From Acidobacteriota bacterium (GTDB lineage: Bacteria > Acidobacteriota > Holophagae > Acanthopleuribacterales > Acanthopleuribacteraceae), in contig JACJWC010000013.1 of assembly GCA_020637335.1 (NCBI GenBank), positions 105,075-169,074 of the forward strand: DNA of 64,000 bases, in the 5' to 3' direction. Positions 44,798-52,149 of this stretch are shown one piece after another. Made by a program: the position numbers and the translations under genes. Within the stretch, counting starts at the first letter, position 1. Every line of letters begins with the position of its first letter. Under the pieces are notes generated by a model. It was not told the DNA's origin and searched no databases. It was given only the letters and a program-made list of their open reading frames with translations.

Positions 44798-45616
44798 CTA
44801 AAGCCGTGGCCAGGGCAGGGTAGTGCAGGTGAATCCGGCAGCTCGCGCGTGGCCGCCTCCACCAAAGGTTTCGGCCAGTTCCGCAACGTTGATTCGACCA
44901 TCGGATCGCAGGGAAACCGAATAGCTTTCGCCGCGACGCGAGACCAACACGCCTAAACCACACCTTTGCGCCAGGACATGGCCCACCTCAGATTGCAGTA
45001 AGGGACTGTAGACGACCAAAGCCGGGTGATCGTTTAATTGAATCGATTCGGCTGAGGCGACTAAGCTGGCGACTTGAATTTGGACAAACCGCTCTAAAAC
45101 CAGGGCTTCCCGCACAATTTGTTGGAATTCCTGGTCGTCTTCGAAGCGGGCTGATATCGGGTCCAGATCCTTGACATAACGCAAATGCGTATAAAGCCAG
45201 TAGGAAATGGCGGCACTGTTGGGCAGGTGGAAACGCCAAAGATCGCGGTCTTCGATATAAGCCAAAACTTTGGGTAACGACTCTTGAGGGAAAAGCGTTC
45301 GCCAAGTCAAAGAGGCACCCGATTGGTTCAAATCCAGGTGGAGGGTGGCGTGAGGGTGCGACCAATTCGCCAAGCGTCGAATTGCGGTTTCATGGTGATC
45401 GATGAGGGTTAATTGGCGGACCTTTTCTGCCAATTCGGTCATTGTTTCTGGTCCAAATGAGAAATCCAGAATCCATACATCCTTACCCAAACGAGCAGGA
45501 AGTGGATCGCCGTGGAACATGGGTTGAAGCTGGTGCTTGGGCAAAGCCTTGCGTGCGGCCCAGGCCGAACCCAGGCCGTCAAGGCAGCCAGCGTGATAAA
45601 TCAGTGTGCCTTTCAC
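44798..45616 (-). CDS. DHH-family phosphoesterase
   Basis: A 272-residue protein with the DHH/DHHA1 layout. An early YHAGCLDGLGSAW with Asp, VWILDFSF, then the family triad DHH in LIDHHETAIRRL (about residue 75) and AYIEDRDLWRF are visible. A C-terminal DHHA1-like glycine-rich GGGGHARAAGF follows. These proteins hydrolyse phosphodiesters such as oligoribonucleotides or cyclic dinucleotides, or related compounds, using Mn. The exact substrate is not known. The start is uncertain: a TTG at 45625 opens the frame, but the GTG at 45616 has slightly better spacing to an AGG. It lies just behind an M61 peptidase gene and may be co-transcribed. Confidence 0.85.
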   Translation of the reverse strand: MKGTLIYHAGCLDGLGSAWAARKALPKHQLQPMFHGDPLPARLGKDVWILDFSFGPETMTELAEKVRQLTLIDHHETAIRRLANWSHPHATLHLDLNQSGASLTWRTLFPQESLPKVLAYIEDRDLWRFHLPNSAAISYWLYTHLRYVKDLDPISARFEDDQEFQQIVREALVLERFVQIQVASLVASAESIQLNDHPALVVYSPLLQSEVGHVLAQRCGLGVLVSRRGESYSVSLRSDGRINVAELAETFGGGGHARAAGFTCTTLPWPRL

Positions 45617-45640
45617 GCTGGGCAACCTGGGCTGACCTGC

Positions 45641-47611
45641 TTAATCTTCATCCGAATCTTCCTCGTTATCCAGTAGCGGACGACTGAGCAGAAGTTCCTT
45701 GCCATCCAGTGGACAGAAATTATTTGCAAACGGGTAGCCTCTGCGGCATTCGGGGCAGAAGCGGTTTAGACTCAGGGGTTTGCCTTGGCTGGCCAGCCAG
45801 GCTTGGCGGAATTGGGCCTGCTCGGTACTGACGGAAAGATCGCGGTACTCGAAGGGGACAAGTTCAAAAGCGGGGTCCGCTTTGAGTTCCAGGTCGTTTT
45901 TTTTGTTTTCGCCATTTTTGCGGTACTCAATTTCAACTGAATCACCGGGTTTGAATTTAGCGAGGCTTTCTTTGACATCATCTAGCGTTTTGATTTTGTG
46001 GTCGTCCAGGGCGAGTAGAATATCGCCTTTTTCGAGGCCAGCGCGATAGAGTGGTGTGCCTACTTGAGTCGGGCTGGCCAGGGTGACGAATTGGTTTTCC
46101 TTATCCTTAACTTTGGTTTCAAAGGGATCGGTTTCCAGAACCCATTTAACATTGCCCCACCATGCTTTTTGTGGTGATTTGGCCCGCCAGACCAAACCGG
46201 CTTTTTCGAAAAGGGGCTGCAATTCGGGTAATTCAGAGCGGTAGATGGACTGTTCGAAGAAGTGGTTGCCGAATTCGGGGTTGGTGAACTCAGCTAACAA
46301 CATTTGCAGGTCCTGATTGGAATAGGGCTTTTCCTGCTTCCCGAACCGCTGCCAGGCCAATTGCATGAACTGATCGAGACTCTTATTAAATTGTTGGCGC
46401 AATTGCAGGTCGAGAATGAGGCCCAGGACCGCGCCATAGGAGTAATAGGAAATGAAGGTATTGGTCCGATTGGTCGGGTCGACTGAACGGGCGGCATCCA
46501 CAAAGCCGGCCTGCGCACTCATTTGAGCCGGAGAACCGAAGTTGCGACCGGGACCGAGAACCACCCAATTGAGGTCGCCATTAAAGCCGTCGAGGAAGGC
46601 ATCCATGGAAATGACCCCTGATCGACACAGGATCAGGCCGTCAAAATAGGAGGTGACCCCCTCGGCAAACCAAAGTTCTTCGGAAACGTTGACCCGCGTG
46701 AAATCAAAGGGTTCGAGGGCGGCAGGCCTCAGGCGTTCCACATTCCAGCAGTGGAAAAACTCGTGTGCGATCGTTCCAGCCAAGCGAACGGCGTCTTTGT
46801 GCAGTTGTCGGGTGCTGCTGCAAACGGTGGAGTTGCGGTGTTCCATACCATCGCCTTCCGCATTGGGCATGTAGGCGGCCAGGAAGGTGTAGGATCCAAA
46901 ATCATAGTTGGGCAGTTCGCCAAAAATACCTTGTGCTTCTGCTGTGATGGCCTGACAAACCTGCTGATAGGCTTTGGCTTCCTCTGGGCTTCCGGGTTCG
47001 AGTAATGCTAGCCGGATGGTTTGTTCAGGTGTGCCCTGCGACCAGCTGAACCATTGGATGGGGCCGAGCAGGATGGGGCTGTCCATCAGATAATACTGAT
47101 TGGGTGCAGTCCAATTGCTGTCCTTTCCATTTAATTGAGTGGCACACGTCCAATCGTCTGGCAGGTCGAGTTCGAGTTCATGGCTACGGTTTTCCAGGCC
47201 AATGCCCCAAACCAAGGCGCTGGGTGGGTTGAGCAGAATGAAATTGGCGTTGATTCCGGAATAGGTGCCATCGGGCTGGTTGCCAAACAACGTGTAATGG
47301 AAGTGCACGGTTCCCGAATGGGCGGAAACCAGCCAGGAATGCGCATCGGGTCGCGAGAAGGGTAGGGGTTTGTCGTCTTCGTCAGTGATGCTGACGTTGT
47401 AGATGTTCTTAGCAAATTCGTGCAGCGCGTAGCGGCCCGGTGAACTGCGGCTCATCTGGATGCGAAATGGGCCGGCGAGGACGTCGCGAAAATGGGCGTC
47501 GATCTCGGCTTCATGGTGTACGCGATTGTCAAACTTTAGGACGTAGGTGACGGGCTGGCCTGCAAATAGGCAATACGCTGACACGTATAGAATTAGGAAC
47601 ACTGGCTTCAA
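45641..47611 (-). CDS. M61 glycyl-aminopeptidase-like protein with PDZ and zinc-ribbon tail
   Basis: A 656-residue exported protein starting at TTG 47611, eight bases after GAGG, with a signal peptide. An N-terminal beta domain precedes the M61 metallopeptidase core: EGDGMEHRNST (about 255), the HExxH motif HEFFHCWNVERLRP (about 284) and an acidic LWFAEG (about 310). A PDZ domain lies at about 520-605 (LEKGDILLALDDHKI). The last 40 residues add a short CPEC-RRGYPFANNF-CPLDG zinc-ribbon motif (Cys619, Cys622, Cys633, Asp636), then an acidic tail. M61 enzymes release N-terminal Gly or Ala. The ribbon at the end of a secreted peptidase is odd. Confidence 0.9.
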   Translation of the reverse strand: MKPVFLILYVSAYCLFAGQPVTYVLKFDNRVHHEAEIDAHFRDVLAGPFRIQMSRSSPGRYALHEFAKNIYNVSITDEDDKPLPFSRPDAHSWLVSAHSGTVHFHYTLFGNQPDGTYSGINANFILLNPPSALVWGIGLENRSHELELDLPDDWTCATQLNGKDSNWTAPNQYYLMDSPILLGPIQWFSWSQGTPEQTIRLALLEPGSPEEAKAYQQVCQAITAEAQGIFGELPNYDFGSYTFLAAYMPNAEGDGMEHRNSTVCSSTRQLHKDAVRLAGTIAHEFFHCWNVERLRPAALEPFDFTRVNVSEELWFAEGVTSYFDGLILCRSGVISMDAFLDGFNGDLNWVVLGPGRNFGSPAQMSAQAGFVDAARSVDPTNRTNTFISYYSYGAVLGLILDLQLRQQFNKSLDQFMQLAWQRFGKQEKPYSNQDLQMLLAEFTNPEFGNHFFEQSIYRSELPELQPLFEKAGLVWRAKSPQKAWWGNVKWVLETDPFETKVKDKENQFVTLASPTQVGTPLYRAGLEKGDILLALDDHKIKTLDDVKESLAKFKPGDSVEIEYRKNGENKKNDLELKADPAFELVPFEYRDLSVSTEQAQFRQAWLASQGKPLSLNRFCPECRRGYPFANNFCPLDGKELLLSRPLLDNEEDSDED

Positions 47612-47737
47612 ATTGCTATCCTCGCATTCTGCACGAACATTTGTTTGGAAAATGTATCACAGGTTCTGGAATAGGTCGGTAGGGAATGACCTTTGTTCAT
47701 GTCCGAGGGGCCGCGACAGGGAATAGGGCAGTTTGTG

Positions 47738-47743
47738 TATAAT
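47738..47743 (+). promoter_or_regulatory. Candidate -10 box for the sulfotransferase gene
   Basis: A perfect TATAAT lies 36 nt before the ATG at 47780. No good -35 hexamer is seen at the correct distance, so this is a partial match only. Confidence 0.35.
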
Positions 47744-47779
47744 AAGGCTCACTTTTTATTGGTCTGATCTTCAGGCGGA

Positions 47780-48589
47780 ATGTCAGAGGGGATGGGCGTT
47801 CAATTGCGTTTTGGGATAGGTGGAATCGGAGGGAGTGGCACCCGATTGGTAAGTCGAATGGTCCAGGAACTGGATTTCAATGCCAGCAATGACCAGAATG
47901 AAAGCCTTGATGATTTGCTGTTCACAACCCTTTTTAAAAGTTTAGAGGTGTTTAATCCTGAATTTCATTTGGCTGAGAAATATCGCTTGTTTTGCCATTG
48001 TCGCGAGAAAACGGCCGGCCTTGAGTGGGACGAATCTCAGGTTCTTGATTGGTTGGGTCAAAATGACTGGGCAAGTGAGCAATGGATCGCAGAACGATTG
48101 AGGTTGGCTTCCATTGCAGAAAACCAAAGGCCCTGGTTTTGGAAGGAACCCAACACGCACGTCATCATCGAAAGGCTGCTTTCACTGGATCCACATCTGA
48201 AATATATTCATGTGGTCCGGAATGCATTTGATATGGCCCTTAGCCAAAACCAAAACCAAATTCGCTTTTGGGGCGAGGCTCTTTTTGGGCGTAAGTTTGA
48301 GGAAACGGTTCAAGACCGGATTGACTTTTGGTGCCGAGTGCAAAGGCGAATTTTGGCGATCAGGGATGAATTTCCTGAAAGGGTTCTTTTTGTGACCTAT
48401 GATCTTTTGGTGGACCAGTTTGAGATCGAAATTCAGAAAATTGCTCGGTTTGTTGGCAAATCCGACCAAAATCTTGGCTATCTGAAAAAATTGATTAGAC
48501 CAGCTTCGACAGGCCGAGGAAATATAATTGATCGCGGCAGTTTTTGTGATGCAAATCTCGAGACCCTAAAAGAATTTGGCTTTTATTAG
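47780..48589 (+). CDS. Sulfotransferase-family protein
   Basis: A 269-residue protein with the PAPS-dependent sulfotransferase fold. The 5'-phosphosulfate loop GIGGSGTRLVSRM lies near residues 12-24. The 3'-phosphate loop follows WFWKEPNTH and HVVRNAFDMALSQNQ (about 137-157), and RVLFVTYDLLV marks a later core strand. It would move sulfate from PAPS to a hydroxyl or amino group of a glycan, lipid or peptide. It lies next to a glycosyltransferase and, on the opposite strand, a second sulfotransferase, which suggests a surface-glycan modification locus. No PAPS synthesis gene is in the window. The start could also be the ATG four codons later. Confidence 0.82.
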   Translation: MSEGMGVQLRFGIGGIGGSGTRLVSRMVQELDFNASNDQNESLDDLLFTTLFKSLEVFNPEFHLAEKYRLFCHCREKTAGLEWDESQVLDWLGQNDWASEQWIAERLRLASIAENQRPWFWKEPNTHVIIERLLSLDPHLKYIHVVRNAFDMALSQNQNQIRFWGEALFGRKFEETVQDRIDFWCRVQRRILAIRDEFPERVLFVTYDLLVDQFEIEIQKIARFVGKSDQNLGYLKKLIRPASTGRGNIIDRGSFCDANLETLKEFGFY

Positions 48590-48710
48590 CCAAACAACTT
48601 CCAAATGTATCTAAAATGTTGGCAAGTATGCTGATTCTCTGTAGTCCTGTTAATCATAAGCAAATGGCTCTGCCAAAAACGCCGTTTGTTTGAATTTTTT
48701 AGGTGGAAAA

Positions 48711-49556
48711 ATGCGAATATGTATGACCCTCCTTGTGCGTGATGAGGAGGAAATTCTTCAACATAATCTTGATTATCATTTGAGTCGTGGTGTGGATTTT
48801 ATTGTTGCAATGGACAATTTGAGCCAAGATGGCACCGCTGACATCCTCAAGTTTTATGAGAAAAAGGGTGTGTTAAAATCGATTTTTCAGGCCTCTGATG
48901 ACTATGATCAAGCCGTCTGGGTCACGGAAATGACCCACTTAGCCATTCAAGATTACGGTGCTGACTGGGTGATTCACACCGATGCAGATGAATTTTGGTG
49001 GCCCAACTCGCAGCAAAGCCTTAAGGCAATATTTGATCACATAGATTCTAATATTGATGGCCTCATCGTTCAACGCCACAACTTTTTGCTTAACCCTGAT
49101 CTAGCTCAAGATCTACCCTTTTATGATCGTATGACGCATAGACAAGTTGCCTCAACAAATTTATTAGGACGGCCCTTACCGCCAAAAGTGTGTCATAAAG
49201 GCATTTCTGGAATCAAGTTGAACCAGGGCAACCATGATTTCTCTGTTCCTGGTCGGGAAAAGCATGTGTGTTTCACTCAAGAATTATGTATCTTCCATTT
49301 TCCGATCCGCGCCAAAAGTTTTTTTGCCCATCGAATCGAGCAGGGCGGGAAAGCTTACGCCAGAAATAAGAAACTGCGTCCAGAGGTAGGCATTACTTGG
49401 CGTCACCTTTATGAAGAATTGAAACAAGGGAATCTGGACACTTATTATCAGAAGATGCTTTATTCGCCCAGTGGAATTGAAACAGAAGTTAATGCCAATG
49501 TCTTGGCCGATAGCCGATTTCAGGCCTACATGCACCAAATCCACAAAAATCAATAG
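48711..49556 (+). CDS. GT2/GT92-like glycosyltransferase
   Basis: The start is ATG 48711, four bases after AGGTGG; the longer frame begins with TTG. The 281-residue product opens with CMTLLVRDEEEILQHNLDYHL, typical of glycosyltransferases of the Glyco_tranf_2_4 group. FIVAMDNLSQDGTADIL and the nucleotide-sugar/metal motif DADEFWW (Asp91-Glu94) follow. The C-terminal half contains IFHFPIRAKSFFAHRIEQGGKAY, a segment usual in this group. It transfers a sugar in the cytoplasm or at the inner membrane, but donor and acceptor are unknown. It converges with a sulfotransferase gene with a seven-base overlap. Confidence 0.85.
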   Translation: MRICMTLLVRDEEEILQHNLDYHLSRGVDFIVAMDNLSQDGTADILKFYEKKGVLKSIFQASDDYDQAVWVTEMTHLAIQDYGADWVIHTDADEFWWPNSQQSLKAIFDHIDSNIDGLIVQRHNFLLNPDLAQDLPFYDRMTHRQVASTNLLGRPLPPKVCHKGISGIKLNQGNHDFSVPGREKHVCFTQELCIFHFPIRAKSFFAHRIEQGGKAYARNKKLRPEVGITWRHLYEELKQGNLDTYYQKMLYSPSGIETEVNANVLADSRFQAYMHQIHKNQ

Positions 49557-50308
49557 CGGATTAATTTTTTTAGAGCCCTATAAAGTTCAAGGCAGTGGTT
49601 GGGCGCTGTGAGGTCATCGGTTGCTCGATTCAGGCGCCGCTCAGAAAATTCGCGATCAATGGGCGTTTCCGAGAAATTTTCAAGGGGTTCCATGGCTTGT
49701 CCGGATAGGATGTCTTCATATTCAACGCAGAGCCAATTGGCGTGTTGGTAATGGTGGTGAATTACATGCGAATTCATTAAAAACCAAACCTCAAAAGCCT
49801 GGTTGACGCTGATGGCAAAATTGTGAAGATGCGGGTGAACTCTACAATTTTTCAGAATGCTCGCGGCCACCAATGCGGGATGCCTGAAAACGAAGATTGT
49901 TTTCGCCTCCTGGCATTGCTGATGCCAATGCGGCCACAGGTAACAAAATCGCGTGTCTTTGATACAAAAAGGCTTTTTGGCTAAAAAGGAATGAATGGCT
50001 TCCCGTTCATGCGATTGAAGGTCAATCCTGGTTTCGAGAGGGATTCGGGAAAGCCAGATACCTGATGTATCGGGCGCGTCACACGCGTAAGTAATGCCGT
50101 CGTGGATCTGAGGACGTGGGGTTAGCCGTCTCAAGATTTGATTGTTGAGCTGATTAATTTGGGCGTCTTCAAAATAGCCCTTTTCATTTTCAGGTGTTGG
50201 CCCATGCAGGTAACTACCAAAAAATCGGCCCGTATGGCGGAAAAGCCCTGCTGTCAGACTCGTTCCGCTGCGGCCACAGCCCACAATAAATAAACTGGGT
50301 ATATCCAT
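49550..50308 (-). CDS. Sulfotransferase-family protein
   Basis: A 252-residue protein with a clear PAPS-binding P-loop (FIVGCGRSGTSLTAGLF, residues 7-23) and a later 3'-phosphate segment TIFVFRHPALVAASIL. The rest fits the family length. It converges with the glycosyltransferase gene, overlapping by seven bases at the 3' ends. No strong SD precedes the ATG at 50308; a terminator lies just upstream of it, so it likely has its own promoter between 50309 and 50316 or is transcribed through. It probably modifies the same type of surface glycan as its neighbours. The two sulfotransferases are not close copies of each other. Confidence 0.85.
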   Translation of the reverse strand: MDIPSLFIVGCGRSGTSLTAGLFRHTGRFFGSYLHGPTPENEKGYFEDAQINQLNNQILRRLTPRPQIHDGITYACDAPDTSGIWLSRIPLETRIDLQSHEREAIHSFLAKKPFCIKDTRFCYLWPHWHQQCQEAKTIFVFRHPALVAASILKNCRVHPHLHNFAISVNQAFEVWFLMNSHVIHHHYQHANWLCVEYEDILSGQAMEPLENFSETPIDREFSERRLNRATDDLTAPNHCLELYRALKKLIRY

Positions 50309-50316
50309 AAAGGAGT

Positions 50317-50340
50317 AAAAGGGTGGGCAAGCCCACCCTT
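50317..50340 (-). terminator. Intrinsic terminator of the tail-fibre-like gene
   Basis: GGGTGGGC and GCCCACCC (50321-50328, 50331-50338) form an 8-bp stem with a 2-base gap. On the minus strand it is followed by TTTT. It lies ten bases after the stop codon at 50348. Confidence 0.8.
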
Positions 50341-50347
50341 GTTGAAT

Positions 50348-51949
50348 TTACTTGTTTTCTAGTTTTTTCTCTAAGGACTCAATGCGGCTGTGAAGTTGTT
50401 CAATATAGATATGGGCAGTTTCCAGTTCGTTGAGGATGCGACCTACCTTGTCTGAGAGGTTAATAGGTGCATTTTCAAGCGTGGGACCCACGTTGGGCAA
50501 AAATTTATTTTGCCACATCATGGCTGCGTGTTCGTCAATGCTGGGTAAGTCGTAGCCTGGTTCAAAAACGAGGTCACATCCACTACCGCACGAGCCACCG
50601 ACTGTCGTAATCGTGCCTCCGATGGACAAGTTTCCAGTCGCTGAAAGTGTGAAAACGTTAGCCGATTGAGCGTGATTCCGCATGATGAAGTTTTGAGATG
50701 CGTCCAAACCGATATCCCATTCTGCATTCGTATTGGGATTTGAATTGGTGACGCTAGAATCGTCAAAACGAATTCGCGGCGTACCATTCTTAACCATTTC
50801 GAGTTGAATGTTAAACGTGCTTCCGGTGTCCTCAACTTTGATGGAGCCTGTGGAATCTGAGGTCAGGACATGCAGCGAAGCCCCAGGAGAAGCAGTCCCT
50901 AAGCCGACATCACCGTCTGTGTCGATGTAAATCGAGCTACTGGGAGCGCCGGGTCGGATTCTGAAAGGTAATGTGGAGCCATTGGTCGCGTCACGAATAA
51001 AAAAGTTGGTTTCGTTACCGGCCACGTCCCACGTTTGCGCAGCAAAACCGGAAGACGTATTTTGTTCCAAACGCAAGGCAGGTGTGTTGCCACTTGCAAC
51101 GTGCAAATCCAAAACAGGCGTCGAGGTACCGAAACCTACATTGCCACCCGACTTAACATAAATCGCGTTATTGCCGGCACCTGCAAGCACTCGGAATGGA
51201 TAGGTGCCTGCATCGGTGTCTTCGAAGGCCAGATAGCTGGCTCCGCCGTTTGTTGAGTCATTGGCTACGATGCGCCAGTCATTGGTCGGGAAGGATCCCG
51301 AATTACTGGTGTCATTGAAGTGAATGCGAAGGTTGTTTTCTTTGAGGCGAATGGTGTCAGCACCGAAGGATTCTCCGTTGACACAATCAAAGCCAACGCA
51401 CTCGCTGCCTTGGACGATGACGTCGGTAGCGAAAACCTGGGCGCGATCACCGTCAGCATCATCGACTGGATAACTGTTGTTGTCTGCTTCATCACCTTTG
51501 TTGATTCGGACTTGGGTGTTCGCGTGGTTGTCAATCCCTTGCGATTCCAAGCTGGGAATGACCAACTCGCCGTTCAAAACGCGGAAATTACCGCTTTGAA
51601 CCATGCCGGGATTCTCTGCTGGCGGATTGTCATCGTTGGCTCTGCGTTTCATCCGGGTATGCGGAGTGCCGACGACTTCATAAAAATATTGACCATCAGG
51701 TAGGCTGGATCCAGCGCCATCCACAATTTCAATGGCCGGGATCGCCGATCCGCTAAAATCCAATTCAAAATAAAGCTCGTCTGGACCGGCTACCTTAACC
51801 AAATAGTGGCTAACTGATTTCATGGGTTGCAAGCTAAGTGTTTGTGAAAAATAAACTGGTTCTACCAGTTTGTCGTGATCCGCAGCCCAAACAGACAGGC
51901 TGATCGCAAGCAGCAATAGACCGCTAGCGCACTTCAACAGGTTCTTCAT
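50348..51949 (-). CDS. Exported tail-fibre-like / trimeric adhesin-like protein
   Basis: The start is ATG 51949 behind GGGAG; the longer frame has a very basic, non-signal N-terminus. The 533-residue product has a signal peptide (MKNLLKCASGLLLLAISLSVWAA). A beta-rich body follows with repeated (V)GxGTxxPxxxLHV units (NVGFGTSTPVLDLHVASG and DVGLGTASPGASLHVLTS), and a C-terminal coiled coil (about 500-533, DKVGRILNELETAHIYIEQL). The repeat is the hallmark of tail-fibre or trimeric surface proteins whose C-terminal coiled coil trimerises. The locus lies among sulfotransferases and a glycosyltransferase, but no phage genes are near. It is likely a secreted surface fibre of unknown function. Confidence 0.7.
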   Translation of the reverse strand: MKNLLKCASGLLLLAISLSVWAADHDKLVEPVYFSQTLSLQPMKSVSHYLVKVAGPDELYFELDFSGSAIPAIEIVDGAGSSLPDGQYFYEVVGTPHTRMKRRANDDNPPAENPGMVQSGNFRVLNGELVIPSLESQGIDNHANTQVRINKGDEADNNSYPVDDADGDRAQVFATDVIVQGSECVGFDCVNGESFGADTIRLKENNLRIHFNDTSNSGSFPTNDWRIVANDSTNGGASYLAFEDTDAGTYPFRVLAGAGNNAIYVKSGGNVGFGTSTPVLDLHVASGNTPALRLEQNTSSGFAAQTWDVAGNETNFFIRDATNGSTLPFRIRPGAPSSSIYIDTDGDVGLGTASPGASLHVLTSDSTGSIKVEDTGSTFNIQLEMVKNGTPRIRFDDSSVTNSNPNTNAEWDIGLDASQNFIMRNHAQSANVFTLSATGNLSIGGTITTVGGSCGSGCDLVFEPGYDLPSIDEHAAMMWQNKFLPNVGPTLENAPINLSDKVGRILNELETAHIYIEQLHSRIESLEKKLENK

Positions 51950-52149
51950 GTGCTCCCTCTTCCTTGTAAGACATTTTCTTTTTTGCGAAACGGAACGTGC
52001 CTTTGGTGTAGTAATTCTAAGTTCATCGGCGGGTCGGGTCAAATTATTAAGCCTTTTTTGCATCTTTAACTTGATATAGAGCACGAAATTCTTGTTCCCG
52101 AGGCTTATTAGGCCCTTTTTACGCACCCGAATGTCGCATTCTTTGCGCT

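Noticed and set aside
50348..51949. Interpreting the fibre-like gene as part of a prophage
   Set aside because: No capsid, terminase, integrase or tail genes are nearby, and it has a signal peptide, which phage fibres lack.
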